DNA from: Rhynchopus euleeides
Lineage: Eukaryota > Euglenozoa > Diplonemea > Diplonemida > Diplonemidae
Direction: 5' to 3'
Length of the DNA stretch: 64,000 nt
Assembly: GCA_963210315.1 (NCBI GenBank)
Contig: OY723305.1
Coordinates: 124,001 to 188,000, forward strand
Shown one piece after another: positions 31,585 through 41,251 of the stretch (position 1 is the first letter of the stretch; every line of letters starts with the position of its first letter). The notes beneath the pieces were generated by a model. The model had not been told where the DNA came from, did not search any database, and saw only the letters and a list, made by a program, of their open reading frames with translations. The position numbers and the translations under genes were made by a program.

Positions 31585-32415
31585 TATTGATTTTGTTTAA
31601 AGACTGACTCATCCAGAGGATCCAGGGAGCCCAGCGCAATTGCCAGACCCCCCAGACGGCCAGAAGACGCCGGTCTTCGCCGGGGCGGACCCAGCTAAAA
31701 GCTAACAGCAAGAACAGCAATTAAAAGGGAGAGCGTGCTCCTATCTCTGTGGGCTGGCGGGAAAAGGCTAAAAGGTAGAAAGGAAGGAAGCAATGTGCAA
31801 CAAAATACGATTAATGCACTCGTTTGTTAACACCGCGCCGGTCGCATAATGCTGCGGTCGGATGAACGATTGACTGATCAACTCCAACCCAGTGGGCGTA
31901 AAAAGGAGAAGACGGGAACAACGGCTGGTCTAAACAGGACGAACGGACACTCACCACCACAGGGTATTCCAGAGGCGTTCCTGGTCGCGGCTCGACTGGT
32001 CGAACAACAGGTGACGGGCAAAAGATCGTGGTGAAAAAGAACTAAAAGTAGGAAGGCGAAGGAAGGCAAAGCCGGGGGATCCACGTGTGCGTTAAACTTG
32101 TCCCACGTGCGCGTGTGCGGTAAACTTGTCCCACGCGCCCCGGTGAAAACACGTAACACGGTTGCCGCCCACAGTTTCTTCTGGCCACGCGGCGCGCTTC
32201 ATGAGCGCCGCGTGCAGCCTGACTGGTCTTAGCGGCCTAAGCGAAACACCGGGTCTCCAGAGGGATACATCCAGCCTACACGCAATGCGCTACCTTAAGC
32301 CAAAGCGTGCAGCGTAGCTTACCTCAACGGTCTGTTCGCAAAGGCCCCCAGGGTTCACCACGTGGAGGTGCCAGCCGTAGTCGCCAGGTCCGCTCCCCTG
32401 ACGACCCATCACCCC
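31585..32415 (-). mobile_element. SINE-like non-autonomous retroelement, copy 1
   Basis: An 831-bp element without a long ORF, flanked by the 18-bp duplication TGAACGGCTGCGAGCACC (31567-31584 and 32416-32433), which encodes V-L-A-A-V on the host strand. It is nearly identical to copy 2 at 60649-61451. The 3' terminus on the element strand (complement of TATTGATTTTGTTTAAAGAC) resembles that of the LINE (complement of TATATGTTTTGAAAAGTGAC). This suggests the LINE machinery mobilises it. The 5' end contains a CACCTCCACGTGGTG hairpin. No Pol III A or B box is obvious. Confidence 0.8.
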
Positions 32416-32967
32416 TGAACGGCTGCGAGCACCACCTCCGCGTCACTCCGAAACCTCGGATCAGCGGACCACAGCCCTTGCTCCGACGACTTCACGGCTG
32501 CAAGGACAACCTCCCTGTCGTTGCGCAGGCTGTCAAAAGCATGTTCCAACGCAGAGCCGTTCTTCCGCACGGCTGCGAGGACAACTCCCCCGTCGCTGCG
32601 GATCGAGGGGTCGCAGCGCCCCAGCATCCACGGGGTACGTGCCACCGCGGCGAGCTGCATCTCCCTATCGCACACAGAGCTGTGGGCATCGTACAGTGCG
32701 AACCCCTGCAGCTTGACACACTGCAGTATGAACTCCCTGTTGCTGAGCAGCGACGGGTCGGCGTCTTCCAGCCGCAGCATCCCATGCCGCAAGCCTGTCA
32801 GCACGACCTCCTCGTCCTTCTGCAGATCGGGGCCTGCATGCTCCAGTGCAGTCTTGTGCCCCGACGCCCTGCTGCGCATCGCAGCCAGCACGACCCCCCT
32901 GTCGGTACGCAGGGAGGGGTGCGCGTGCTGCAGGGCAGCGGGATCTGTCTCCACAGCGGCAAGCACC
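32416..32967 (-). CDS. host DUF4116 gene, piece between SINE-like element and LINE
   Basis: Seven DUF4116 units, from VLAAVETDPAALQHAHPSLR to FRSDAEVVLAAV, uninterrupted. Together with the flanking pieces it shows that the host frame was conserved up to the time of the insertions. Confidence 0.85.
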
Positions 32968-33041
32968 TATATGTTTTGAAAAGTGACTTACCCAACTCCC
33001 CCCGACTGGGGGAGCAGGCAGCGCCACTTGGTCCCGTGTCG

Positions 33042-36000
33042 TTATCGCAACCCCCACATCCCACGGAGGGTGCGATCGCCGCTCTTCGGGTGGTGCTTCT
33101 TGCAGCACTCTTCCACCTGCACTCTGCGTGCGCCCGTCTTGCCCTTGCATTTGTCGCACAACTCCCTGTTGTGCTTTACGCATGCGTGGTGCCTCTTGCA
33201 GCAAATCGCGGCGGACGTCCCTGCCCTCAGGCAGGCCCCACACGCTGTCTTGCTGTGCCTCTCGCACATGTCCACAACCTTTGCGCACCGCTCCTCAACG
33301 CCTTCGTCTGGGTGGTGGTGCGCGCAGCAGCATTCAAGCATCTCGACTTTGTTTTCGATGCAGTCCTCGCACCGCACTCGCTGGTGTTGCCGGCATGCGC
33401 GTTCACCTGCTACCTTCCGCCTCGCATCTGGCACCGTCACCGGGTCGCCCACTGGCAGTTCGGTGCTCGTTTCCCTCGCGCTGCATTCATCCACACGATC
33501 CCTCCACTCTGCACACTTCCTCTCCCATTGCTCAGCTCTCTGCGCACGGCCGGGTGCGTGCTCGACCACCGCGTCCTCACCCCATACGTGCGCCGCCTCC
33601 TTCCGTGCAGTTGCTTCCCTCTTTAGAAGGAACTTCGTCTTCGCAGAGGCCTGCACCCGTCTCAGGATGTCTTCCACCTCCTGTGTCATCGTCAGCCTGG
33701 GGCGCGACGTGAAGCCTGCCAGCGGCGGTGCCCCGAAGGTCTTCAGGGTGTGGATGCTGCGATTCTCCACTCCCTTGCGCACCTCGCGCCCGTTGCCCGC
33801 CGCCCCTGCCTGCCGCAGCAGGACGCCCATCTTGTCCGCCCGTTCTTTCAGACTCAGACTCTCCCCCAGGTCCAGGCCCGAGAAGGCCTCGAAGTCCAGC
33901 GCGAGCTCGAGCTGCGTGATCCCCACCGCTGTGTCATCAGACCAGCTCAACGCAGCGAGCCACTCGCGGAACGCCCAGAACATCTCTTCATCGCCCGCCC
34001 AGCGCCGCTTGATGTTCCTGCACCAGACTGCGCGCTCAAGCGGGTTCAGCGTGACGGTAGGGCCTGGAGGTGTCCAGCTCCACGGGAACCCCGATCGCTC
34101 ACGCTCCGCCACTCTGCGCGCCTTGTCACCTGCCTTGTCCTCGTCAAATCGCGCAATGGCAATGTCAGCCATCAACCTCTGCACCCTCGATACGATCCCA
34201 ACCCGCCGCTGCTCTTGTCCGGCCACAGCGGTGAGCCATCCCTTCTGCACAATGCCACACCTGGCAAAACACTCCGGCCACGTGCGTGCTTCCTGAACCA
34301 GGTCTTCCGCACCTCGACGCAAACGCGCCCACTTGGGGCACCGCCACCACATGTGCATGTGGGTCTCCACCGAGTCTTCGCAGTAGCGGCACAATGCGGT
34401 CGTCTGTATCCTTTTCTCCGCCAGATGTTGCCCCGTCGCAGTTGCCCCCGCGATGTTGCCCCGTATCACCCCAGCGACGTAGACGTCCGTCCCCCGGTCC
34501 TTCCACAGCGCGTTCGTCGCCTCTCTGTCGATGCCGCGTTCGACACCCACCATCGACTTGCGCTCCTTGGCCACTTCCGTGAAGTATTTGGCCCGCTGCG
34601 CCTCCCGCATCTCATGACCCCACCTCCCGGCATCGAAGGTGTCGATGTGTACCTGGAGGCCACACCTGAGGCCGATCATGTCGAAGTTGTTCCTCCAGTC
34701 CCAGCCAAGGCGTGTGAAGTCCCTCTGCAGCAGCGCGATGGGGCCCTGCATGTTGTTGTCCGCCCTCAGCTTGTTCAGCTCCCAGACCTCCCGCGCAAGG
34801 TCATGCGTCTCCCTGTCCTTGACGAGGCGCAGGAGTGTCCGAAATCGCATCTGCGGCACAGCTACCTTCGTGTCGATCACCGTGGGCGCCAGCACCTGGC
34901 CTACAATGGTGTGCGACCGTTGCTTGCGCGTCTCCCCCCACACACTCTGCACGCAGGCCAGCGATGTATCCCTCTCCAAGTACGCAGGGATGTCCGTCAC
35001 CGTGCAGCCATACAACATCATCGAGTGCGCCAGCGAGTTCACCAGCTTGCACTTCTCAGCGAATCGCAATGGCGTTCTGCGGATCCGCTTCAGCACCTTC
35101 GTCGTTTTCTTCACCCGCGAGCAGAACGTCTCCCTCTTCTGTTTTCCCTGGAAGACCATGTCGGCGCCGAGAGTCTTCAGCGACTTCTTGTGGGGGAACA
35201 CCCCGTGGCTCAGCCCGAAGGAGGTCTCCCCTTCTTTATCCGTAGTGAAGCCTGCGCACTTCTCAGGCTTCGCTTCCATATCCGTGAGGGTGATGAAGTC
35301 CTCCGTGATCACCGCTGCCTGCGCCACCTTCTCCTTATTCTTGTCGAGGGCGTAAATGTCGTCGGCGTAGGCCTCACCCTTCACCCCCGCCTCGCGCTCG
35401 ATGGCGTGCGTCCACACCGCGATGATTGCGTTGAGGAGCACCACCGACAGCGGGCATCCCTGCAGAATGCCGTTGGTGCAGCAGAACGGCTCGCCCACAC
35501 CGATACCCCCGACCTTAAACCTCCTCTCCAGGGTGCCGTAGGCCGCTCTCAGCGGTCGCATGATGCGATCGTGTGCACCCCACTCAGTCGCCAGCGCCAG
35601 TGAGATTTCGTGGGGAACACGGTCGAAGCATTTGGCGAAGTCAATCGTGAACCCCCACAAAGCTCTGGTGTCTCCTTGGAGCAGCGCCTTCTCGACGCGA
35701 AGCGCCATCTTCCAGTACAGCGCATCGGTCCCGTGGTGTGGGCGGAACCCGTGCTGCCCATCCGTCACCCATGACTCCTGCCACTTGATCAGGCTCCTCA
35801 GCCTCGTGGCTGCCCAGAGCCTGTACACGCATGATGTCACCGTGATCGGCCTCTGCTCCAGGGGCCCATCACCATTCCCCTTCGGGATCAGCGAGACCAG
35901 CGCACGCATCAATGATTTTGGCCACTTGCCAGTCCTCTCGACCACGTCGAACACGTCCGCCAGCCTGTCCAGAAGTGGTGTCGGCAGCTGCTTCAGTTCT

Positions 36001-37757
36001 GCCATGCGCCACCCTTCGACCCCAGCCGACGTCCGCGTCTTCATCTTCCGCAGTGTCTTCCTCAGGTCGTTGCCGTCAAGCTTTGACAGCTTCATCTCGC
36101 TCCCTCTCCCGGCGATGTCCGCTTCGAAGCGCTCCCTGAAGGCTTCGTACGTCGGCTCGGGCTGGTCCTGGAACCGCCGGAAGATAGGGGACCACGCTTC
36201 GCGCAGCAGCTCGTCTTGCTCCTTGTAATTGGCTGTGAAGGTCCCGTCGCCCCGTTTCAGCGACGTGACCTTCTTGAACTCCACCTCCTTGCAAAAGTCG
36301 AAGACCGCTTTCGGGGCGTTCTCCCAAGCTTCCCGCAGACGGTGTTTCCAGCGGCGCGTCCTGTCCTGCGCTACCTTCCTGCACAGCGTGTCAAACTTCT
36401 GTCTCACATTCCTACGCCAATCGCGCAGCCCCTCCAGTTGCGGCTGCTCCACCGGGGGGCGCAGGTCTGTGAGACTCGCCATGGTGTCTCGCGCGTGGAC
36501 CCAGGCCTGCTCGACGTCCTTCGGTGCCTGGCTCAGTTTGCACTCCCCTTTCTTTTCTTTCTTTCCTGTCTTCTTCGGTCTCATTGCATACCCGATACAC
36601 TCGTCCAGCTGACCGAGGCACTTAAGCAGCCGGCGTTGACGTATGATCAGGGGATCACCGGTCTGCTTGTCCGTCTTCGTCGTTGCCCGCACCTCCGTCG
36701 GGTCACGACACTCGCCTCTGCCCCGGTAGGACTGCTGCTTGCACTCGAGGTGCTCGTCACACGCCTCGCAGAGAAAGTCCTCCGCCCAGGTATTCCAGCG
36801 TCGCCACATTGCCTCGGGGTCTCCAGCAGCTCCCCCCCAGTGCAACTCTTCGTTCCACGTGTCCCGCGCCCGCTGTAACCGCTTTTGTGCCTCATCGACA
36901 GGGAATCCTCGCGGTACGCGAAAGCGGCTCACCATTTGGTCGTAGGCGTCTAACTGCAGCTTCACTTCGATGGGGCGGTGTTGGGGTATCCCCGTGACTT
37001 GCAAGACCTGCACCTGCTGCAGCCCGAGGAAGGCAGCCCGGTTCAGCATGACAAAATCGATACGCGACTGCGACTGCCTGAGGCCGTCCTTCTGCCTGCG
37101 TGTCGACACATACGTCGCATCCGGCTCCACGTCGTGTGCCACGGCGTACTCCTTCGCAGCGTCCAGCCATATGCCCGTGTCTAGGCTCGCGCTGAGCGTG
37201 GCAGACTCAACAGCCGTTGTGTTGAAGTCCCCCCCGATGACGCACGGCACATCTCCTTCACGCGCCACCGACTCGAAGGCGGTCATCAGCTGCTCCTCAC
37301 GCTTCTCCTCATTCTGCACGTCACAATATAGAGAGGTGAAGTCCAACCAGGCTGATCCATCCTTGAGGGCCACCTTCGCGCGCACCCACCTTCCTGTGTC
37401 CCACAGCTGCCGCTCGTTGTCCGATAGGGGCTCGACCCACCTGTGAGGGATGCCCCTTCGCACTAGGATTGCTACGCCCCCCGGCTTCGCCTCCGTATCT
37501 GACCGCCACTCTGGAAGCGGCTTGCCCCACACCACATCCCAGCCCAGCTCTCGCAGCTCACAGGTGACGAATGTCTGGCTGCTCTCGGTGCACTTCGTCT
37601 CCTGCACAAGCATCACCTGCGTGCCCTCCTCCGCCGCCCCGACCAACGCGGAGAAGTTCTGCTGCAGCGACGTCACATTGGCGCTAACGAACGCCGTTCC
37701 TGCCGCCGCAGCCTCAGGGGGGCTCACCCCCTCCACGGTTAATGCTGGTGGGGTGTT
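33042..37757 (-). CDS. LINE ORF2: endonuclease - reverse transcriptase - Cys/His tail
   Basis: About 1,565 residues. An apurinic-like endonuclease occupies ~10-260 (VQETK with Glu46, GGDFN near 170, SRIDFVML, PQHRPIEV). RT lies at ~550-850 (FTIDFAKCFDRV near 695, GILQGCPLS near 757, AYADDIYAL near 789). A C-x2-C...H-x4-C finger is near 1,112 (CRYCEDSVETHMHMWWRCP). The last ~110 residues hold three repeats of C-x2-H-x4-C-x2-C-x(9-13)-C-C-x2-H-H. No ATG precedes the endonuclease core: the frame opens at 37757, overlaps the ORF1 stop (37741-37739) by 17 nt and first offers GTG at 37736. ORF2 therefore probably depends on frameshifting or reinitiation. It carries out nicking and target-primed reverse transcription. 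Confidence 0.88.
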   Translation of the reverse strand, partial: NTPPALTVEGVSPPEAAAAGTAFVSANVTSLQQNFSALVGAAEEGTQVMLVQETKCTESSQTFVTCELRELGWDVVWGKPLPEWRSDTEAKPGGVAILVRRGIPHRWVEPLSDNERQLWDTGRWVRAKVALKDGSAWLDFTSLYCDVQNEEKREEQLMTAFESVAREGDVPCVIGGDFNTTAVESATLSASLDTGIWLDAAKEYAVAHDVEPDATYVSTRRQKDGLRQSQSRIDFVMLNRAAFLGLQQVQVLQVTGIPQHRPIEVKLQLDAYDQMVSRFRVPRGFPVDEAQKRLQRARDTWNEELHWGGAAGDPEAMWRRWNTWAEDFLCEACDEHLECKQQSYRGRGECRDPTEVRATTKTDKQTGDPLIIRQRRLLKCLGQLDECIGYAMRPKKTGKKEKKGECKLSQAPKDVEQAWVHARDTMASLTDLRPPVEQPQLEGLRDWRRNVRQKFDTLCRKVAQDRTRRWKHRLREAWENAPKAVFDFCKEVEFKKVTSLKRGDGTFTANYKEQDELLREAWSPIFRRFQDQPEPTYEAFRERFEADIAGRGSEMKLSKLDGNDLRKTLRKMKTRTSAGVEGWRMAELKQLPTPLLDRLADVFDVVERTGKWPKSLMRALVSLIPKGNGDGPLEQRPITVTSCVYRLWAATRLRSLIKWQESWVTDGQHGFRPHHGTDALYWKMALRVEKALLQGDTRALWGFTIDFAKCFDRVPHEISLALATEWGAHDRIMRPLRAAYGTLERRFKVGGIGVGEPFCCTNGILQGCPLSVVLLNAIIAVWTHAIEREAGVKGEAYADDIYALDKNKEKVAQAAVITEDFITLTDMEAKPEKCAGFTTDKEGETSFGLSHGVFPHKKSLKTLGADMVFQGKQKRETFCSRVKKTTKVLKRIRRTPLRFAEKCKLVNSLAHSMMLYGCTVTDIPAYLERDTSLACVQSVWGETRKQRSHTIVGQVLAPTVIDTKVAVPQMRFRTLLRLVKDRETHDLAREVWELNKLRADNNMQGPIALLQRDFTRLGWDWRNNFDMIGLRCGLQVHIDTFDAGRWGHEMREAQRAKYFTEVAKERKSMVGVERGIDREATNALWKDRGTDVYVAGVIRGNIAGATATGQHLAEKRIQTTALCRYCEDSVETHMHMWWRCPKWARLRRGAEDLVQEARTWPECFARCGIVQKGWLTAVAGQEQRRVGIVSRVQRLMADIAIARFDEDKAGDKARRVAERERSGFPWSWTPPGPTVTLNPLERAVWCRNIKRRWAGDEEMFWAFREWLAALSWSDDTAVGITQLELALDFEAFSGLDLGESLSLKERADKMGVLLRQAGAAGNGREVRKGVENRSIHTLKTFGAPPLAGFTSRPRLTMTQEVEDILRRVQASAKTKFLLKREATARKEAAHVWGEDAVVEHAPGRAQRAEQWERKCAEWRDRVDECSARETSTELPVGDPVTVPDARRKVAGERACRQHQRVRCEDCIENKVEMLECCCAHHHPDEGVEERCAKVVDMCERHSKTACGACLRAGTSAAICCKRHHACVKHNRELCDKCKGKTGARRVQVEECCKKHHPKSGDRTLRGMWGLR

Positions 37758-40700
37758 TTATTCTTGTTCTTCTTCCCCGTTTTCGACTCCTCGGTTGCCC
37801 GGCCGCTCCGGTCCTTCCCGTCGTCCCGCTGCCTCGCCGCTCCCGCCGTCTCCGTCGAGTCTGCTCCACGGTCGGTGTTGGGCTTCGCGCGCTCGAGGTC
37901 AGCACGCGCCCTCGCCTTCTCTAGCTCGTTCTTCAGGCGTAGCACCTCATCCCTCAGGTCCTGCTTCTCCTGCTTCGTGTCCTCCAGCTCCTTCTTCGTC
38001 CCCATGAGTTCCCCCTGCAGGCCCATCATTGTCAGCGTCTGCTGCTCCATCTGCGCCTGCTGCTGCGCCATCAGCGTCCGTTGATGCGCCATCTGTTGGC
38101 CCAGCTTCGCCATCTCCTCCTTCATCCTCGCCATATCGCCGTTATCCGCTGCCGTCGGGACCGGCATCGGTGCAGGTGTAGGGGCGGGGGTCTCCTTCTG
38201 TTTCTGCTGCCCCCCTAGGTGTTCGAGTAGCTTTTGCACCGAGTCAACCAGAGAGGTGACCTGTTTGTCCACCCTGTCATTGTGGCGCTGCTGTTGCGCC
38301 CACCGCTCGTCAGCCTCAGTCCGGTGCTGCTGCTGCTGCTGCTGCTGCTGCTGCGGCTGTGGCGGCCCCGGTGCAGACGCAGACGCAGGCCCTGGCGACT
38401 GCTGTTGTTGCTGCTGCTGTCGGGGGGTTTTATCTCCGCTTTTCCCAGTCCCCCCTGCGACGTCAGCCCACAGCCTGGCTCCGGTACCCACCTTCATGAA
38501 TTGCTTCGCCCGGACGTAGATGGTCTTCGGGGCGGGGGGGGGCACATTCTGGGATCCTTTCTTCGCACCACCACCGCGACCTCCTCCCCCGTGGGCGGGA
38601 TACGGGTCGGACCTCGGAGGGTGCCCAGTCACCTCACGCACCCAAGCCTGCCGCCCCAGCAGCTGCATCATCCACCCACCCGGTGGCAGCGTCTGCGCGG
38701 TCACACTCCATGTCGACGATTCATCCCACACGCGGATCTGACGCACCGCCACTGCTCCTGTCCATCCCAAGCCGTGGAGCCCCGTTTCTATAGCCCCCTT
38801 CTGGAAGCGGGGGAGCACGCCCTGCAGCTCAAAGAGGCGTGTTGGGCACCGCTCCTTCAGCGCCGCCAGCGTCGCCGGCATGTCATTGGTGTGCACCCTG
38901 AGGCTGGTGCCTCCCGAGTGCCGCTTCCCCCATCCAAGGGTCGTGATACCCGCCCCTTCCACTGCAGCTTGCATCTCCTCCACCGACATCCCCCACGCAT
39001 CTTCCCACAGGCAGGACACGGGGTAGTCCTCCTGTCGTTCTGCGAGCACCCTGATGTGTATGCCTCCTTTCCCGCTGGCCTGGAGGGCGGGCGCCACCGC
39101 TTCGTGGGGCATGTGGATCAGGCCTTCCACCCCTCGGTTAACCTCGCGGATGCTGATGAGGCTGTCCCCGTTCAGGTGCTCGTTCTGCACCCTCTCGACT
39201 GCCTGCTCCGGCGTCTCCGTATCGCGCGTCTCTGCGAAGACAATCATCGGGATGGGCTTTGCGTCCACCGCCACCGGTACTGTGGGGGGACCGGTTGACG
39301 AGGCCCACTTCTTCGTCTTCACGACACCTTCCCTTGTCTCCACATACACTTCCGTCTTCACCGAGGTCGCGCCCGCCACCGGGGCGCTCGTCAGTAGCGT
39401 CAGTCCTGGGTGCCTTCTCAGCAGCAGCAGCGCGTCCACCGTGCTGCCCGTCCACAGAGCAACCGTCTGCGGGTTCACCCGCCCGCATCCCGCCCGCAAG
39501 ATACCCTCCTGCGCCGTCTGCGTGCCCTGCGCGAACCCCTGCATTACGAGAGTGTCTGTTGAGCGGTCCTGGGGGGGCGTCTTCACCTTAACCTTGGTGG
39601 GGACCTCCTTCCACCCCTGCTTCTTCCCCTTCCCGGTCTGTGGCGCCTTCTTCTTCGGTATCTGCGGGATGCGCGCCCTCAAGTTGGGGGCGCTCGACTG
39701 CCCCGGTGGCTTCTCCGTCTCGCACCCTTCCGTGGTAACTACGGCTACGTAGTGCATGCCATCTACGTAGCCGAGTTCCAGGAACTCCCCCCCCGCCGCC
39801 GTCGCCGCCTCCCCGTCATGCTCCATCACGCACGGAGCTATCTCCGTGTGACGGAGCTGCCCTTCAGGCCCCACGTCGTAAACGCGGATGGCGGTGCCCA
39901 TGCTGTCCGCCACCGCCTTCGCCGCGACGTGGCCTACCCACGTGCCCTGCACCTCCACCGCGTTGGCGTACTCCGCCAGCTCGCCCCCATCCACGAACTC
40001 CGCGTAGTCCGCGGGGGCTGCGCGGAGACGGTCCGCCGCTGCCTTCCGCAGGTCCCCGTGGAGATCGGTCTTACCGATCAGGGCGTGCGAGAGGGCCTTG
40101 AACAGGCAGTCCCCCCCGCCGCCACACTCCACCGTGCCCTTCATGAATGGGGACAGCAGCCCCGCCAGTGTGCGCTCAGTCGCGACAGCAGCAGACACCT
40201 CCGCCGGCGGCTTCGTCAGCACTTCCTTCGCACGCTCAAAGGTGGTCGCCATGACCCCACTCGTCGTCTCCGTCATCCCGTATTGGGCCTGCCGCCCCTT
40301 CCGTGCTTCCTCCCACGCCTTGAGGGCTCCCTTCGCCTCCGACACCAGTTGGCGCGTCGCCGGTTCATCCCGTACTCCCGAGCGCATCGCATCCACTGCG
40401 TCGCAGACGTCCGTCCACATGTACAGGCGCTTCTCCGCGCCGCCCCTCCCCACCAGCTCCTGCAGCCCCGCCAGCAGCGCCCGGACTGCAGCCGCCCTCT
40501 CGTTGCCGCACTCGGCCCTGCGCTCGACGTTCCATAGCACGTTGCCGTCCCCGGACACTGCCGTAGCGGCTGACCCCCATTTTCCCTGCACATCCGCGCA
40601 CGTGAAGAAGAGACGGATCTCCTCCACTGTCGCGCCGCCTACACCCCAGTCCCCCGCACTCGCCGCCTGGCACGCCCGCTGGGCAGTGGCGTCCCCCTCT

Positions 40701-41251
40701 CCCCGGTGCTCAAGCGAAGCAACGCCCCCGCGAGCCTCGTGGCGCACCCCCTCACCTGCTGCGTCCGCCGGCTGCTGGGCGTCAGCCCTGCCTGCGTCGG
40801 CGCCCCCCTTGTAGAACTCGGCCCCTTGGGCCCCCCTCTCGCTGTCCCTCCCGTATCCGCTCCCACACGTCTCAAGCGGGGTTGCTGCCCCGCGAGCCCT
40901 GTGGACCCCACCCTCTGCTGCGCTGCTTCCTCTCAGACATCCCTGAGGCTCATGCGGGTCGCTTTCCCCGCGAGCCTCGTGGTGCACCCCGTTTTCCGTC
41001 GCGTCTGCCAGCCGCTGGGCATCAGCCCTGCCTGCATCTTCGTCTCCCCCGATGTAGTTGTTATCGTGATCGCTGTCGTTGTTGTTGTTGTGGTGTTCCC
41101 CGTTGTTGTACGCGTCTCCACGAGACACGCGCCAGGCCACAGCCCGATGATCCCCATCTTCCGCGTCCGCACCCGCCGGCTGTTGGGCATCAGCCCTGCC
41201 AGCGTCGCAGCTGCCCCCGTTGTCGCCCGCCTGGGCCCCCGTTCTATGCAT
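37739..41251 (-). CDS. LINE ORF1: repeat region - OTU protease - coiled coil
   Basis: From the first in-element ATG (41251) the protein is 1,170 aa; the frame is open to the element's 5' end, so an earlier non-AUG start is possible. Residues ~1-200 contain several copies of a D-A-G-R-A-D-A-Q motif. Residues ~375-500 form an OTU cysteine protease: GGGGDCLFKALSHAL with the Asp-x-x-Cys pair (DC near 380), VQGTWVGHVAAKAVAD, and GMHYVAVV with the catalytic His near 498. A basic middle region follows, then a Gln/Met-rich coiled coil at ~1,030-1,120 and a Lys-rich end. OTU enzymes cleave ubiquitin. OTU domains are known in a few algal LINEs such as Dualen; here it may protect the RNP from degradation (inference). 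Confidence 0.82.
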   Translation of the reverse strand: MHRTGAQAGDNGGSCDAGRADAQQPAGADAEDGDHRAVAWRVSRGDAYNNGEHHNNNNDSDHDNNYIGGDEDAGRADAQRLADATENGVHHEARGESDPHEPQGCLRGSSAAEGGVHRARGAATPLETCGSGYGRDSERGAQGAEFYKGGADAGRADAQQPADAAGEGVRHEARGGVASLEHRGEGDATAQRACQAASAGDWGVGGATVEEIRLFFTCADVQGKWGSAATAVSGDGNVLWNVERRAECGNERAAAVRALLAGLQELVGRGGAEKRLYMWTDVCDAVDAMRSGVRDEPATRQLVSEAKGALKAWEEARKGRQAQYGMTETTSGVMATTFERAKEVLTKPPAEVSAAVATERTLAGLLSPFMKGTVECGGGGDCLFKALSHALIGKTDLHGDLRKAAADRLRAAPADYAEFVDGGELAEYANAVEVQGTWVGHVAAKAVADSMGTAIRVYDVGPEGQLRHTEIAPCVMEHDGEAATAAGGEFLELGYVDGMHYVAVVTTEGCETEKPPGQSSAPNLRARIPQIPKKKAPQTGKGKKQGWKEVPTKVKVKTPPQDRSTDTLVMQGFAQGTQTAQEGILRAGCGRVNPQTVALWTGSTVDALLLLRRHPGLTLLTSAPVAGATSVKTEVYVETREGVVKTKKWASSTGPPTVPVAVDAKPIPMIVFAETRDTETPEQAVERVQNEHLNGDSLISIREVNRGVEGLIHMPHEAVAPALQASGKGGIHIRVLAERQEDYPVSCLWEDAWGMSVEEMQAAVEGAGITTLGWGKRHSGGTSLRVHTNDMPATLAALKERCPTRLFELQGVLPRFQKGAIETGLHGLGWTGAVAVRQIRVWDESSTWSVTAQTLPPGGWMMQLLGRQAWVREVTGHPPRSDPYPAHGGGGRGGGAKKGSQNVPPPAPKTIYVRAKQFMKVGTGARLWADVAGGTGKSGDKTPRQQQQQQQSPGPASASAPGPPQPQQQQQQQQQHRTEADERWAQQQRHNDRVDKQVTSLVDSVQKLLEHLGGQQKQKETPAPTPAPMPVPTAADNGDMARMKEEMAKLGQQMAHQRTLMAQQQAQMEQQTLTMMGLQGELMGTKKELEDTKQEKQDLRDEVLRLKNELEKARARADLERAKPNTDRGADSTETAGAARQRDDGKDRSGRATEESKTGKKNKNKTPHQH

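Noticed and set aside
31585-32415. Hammerhead ribozyme in the SINE-like element
   Set aside because: No CTGATGA core paired with a GAAA strand in the right order was found on either strand.
32307-37184. Several plus-strand ORFs of 250-617 aa opposite the LINE
   Set aside because: They are antisense to a clearly coding ORF2 with intact endonuclease and RT motifs, and they recur opposite the second LINE copy. GC-rich codon use on the sense strand explains them.
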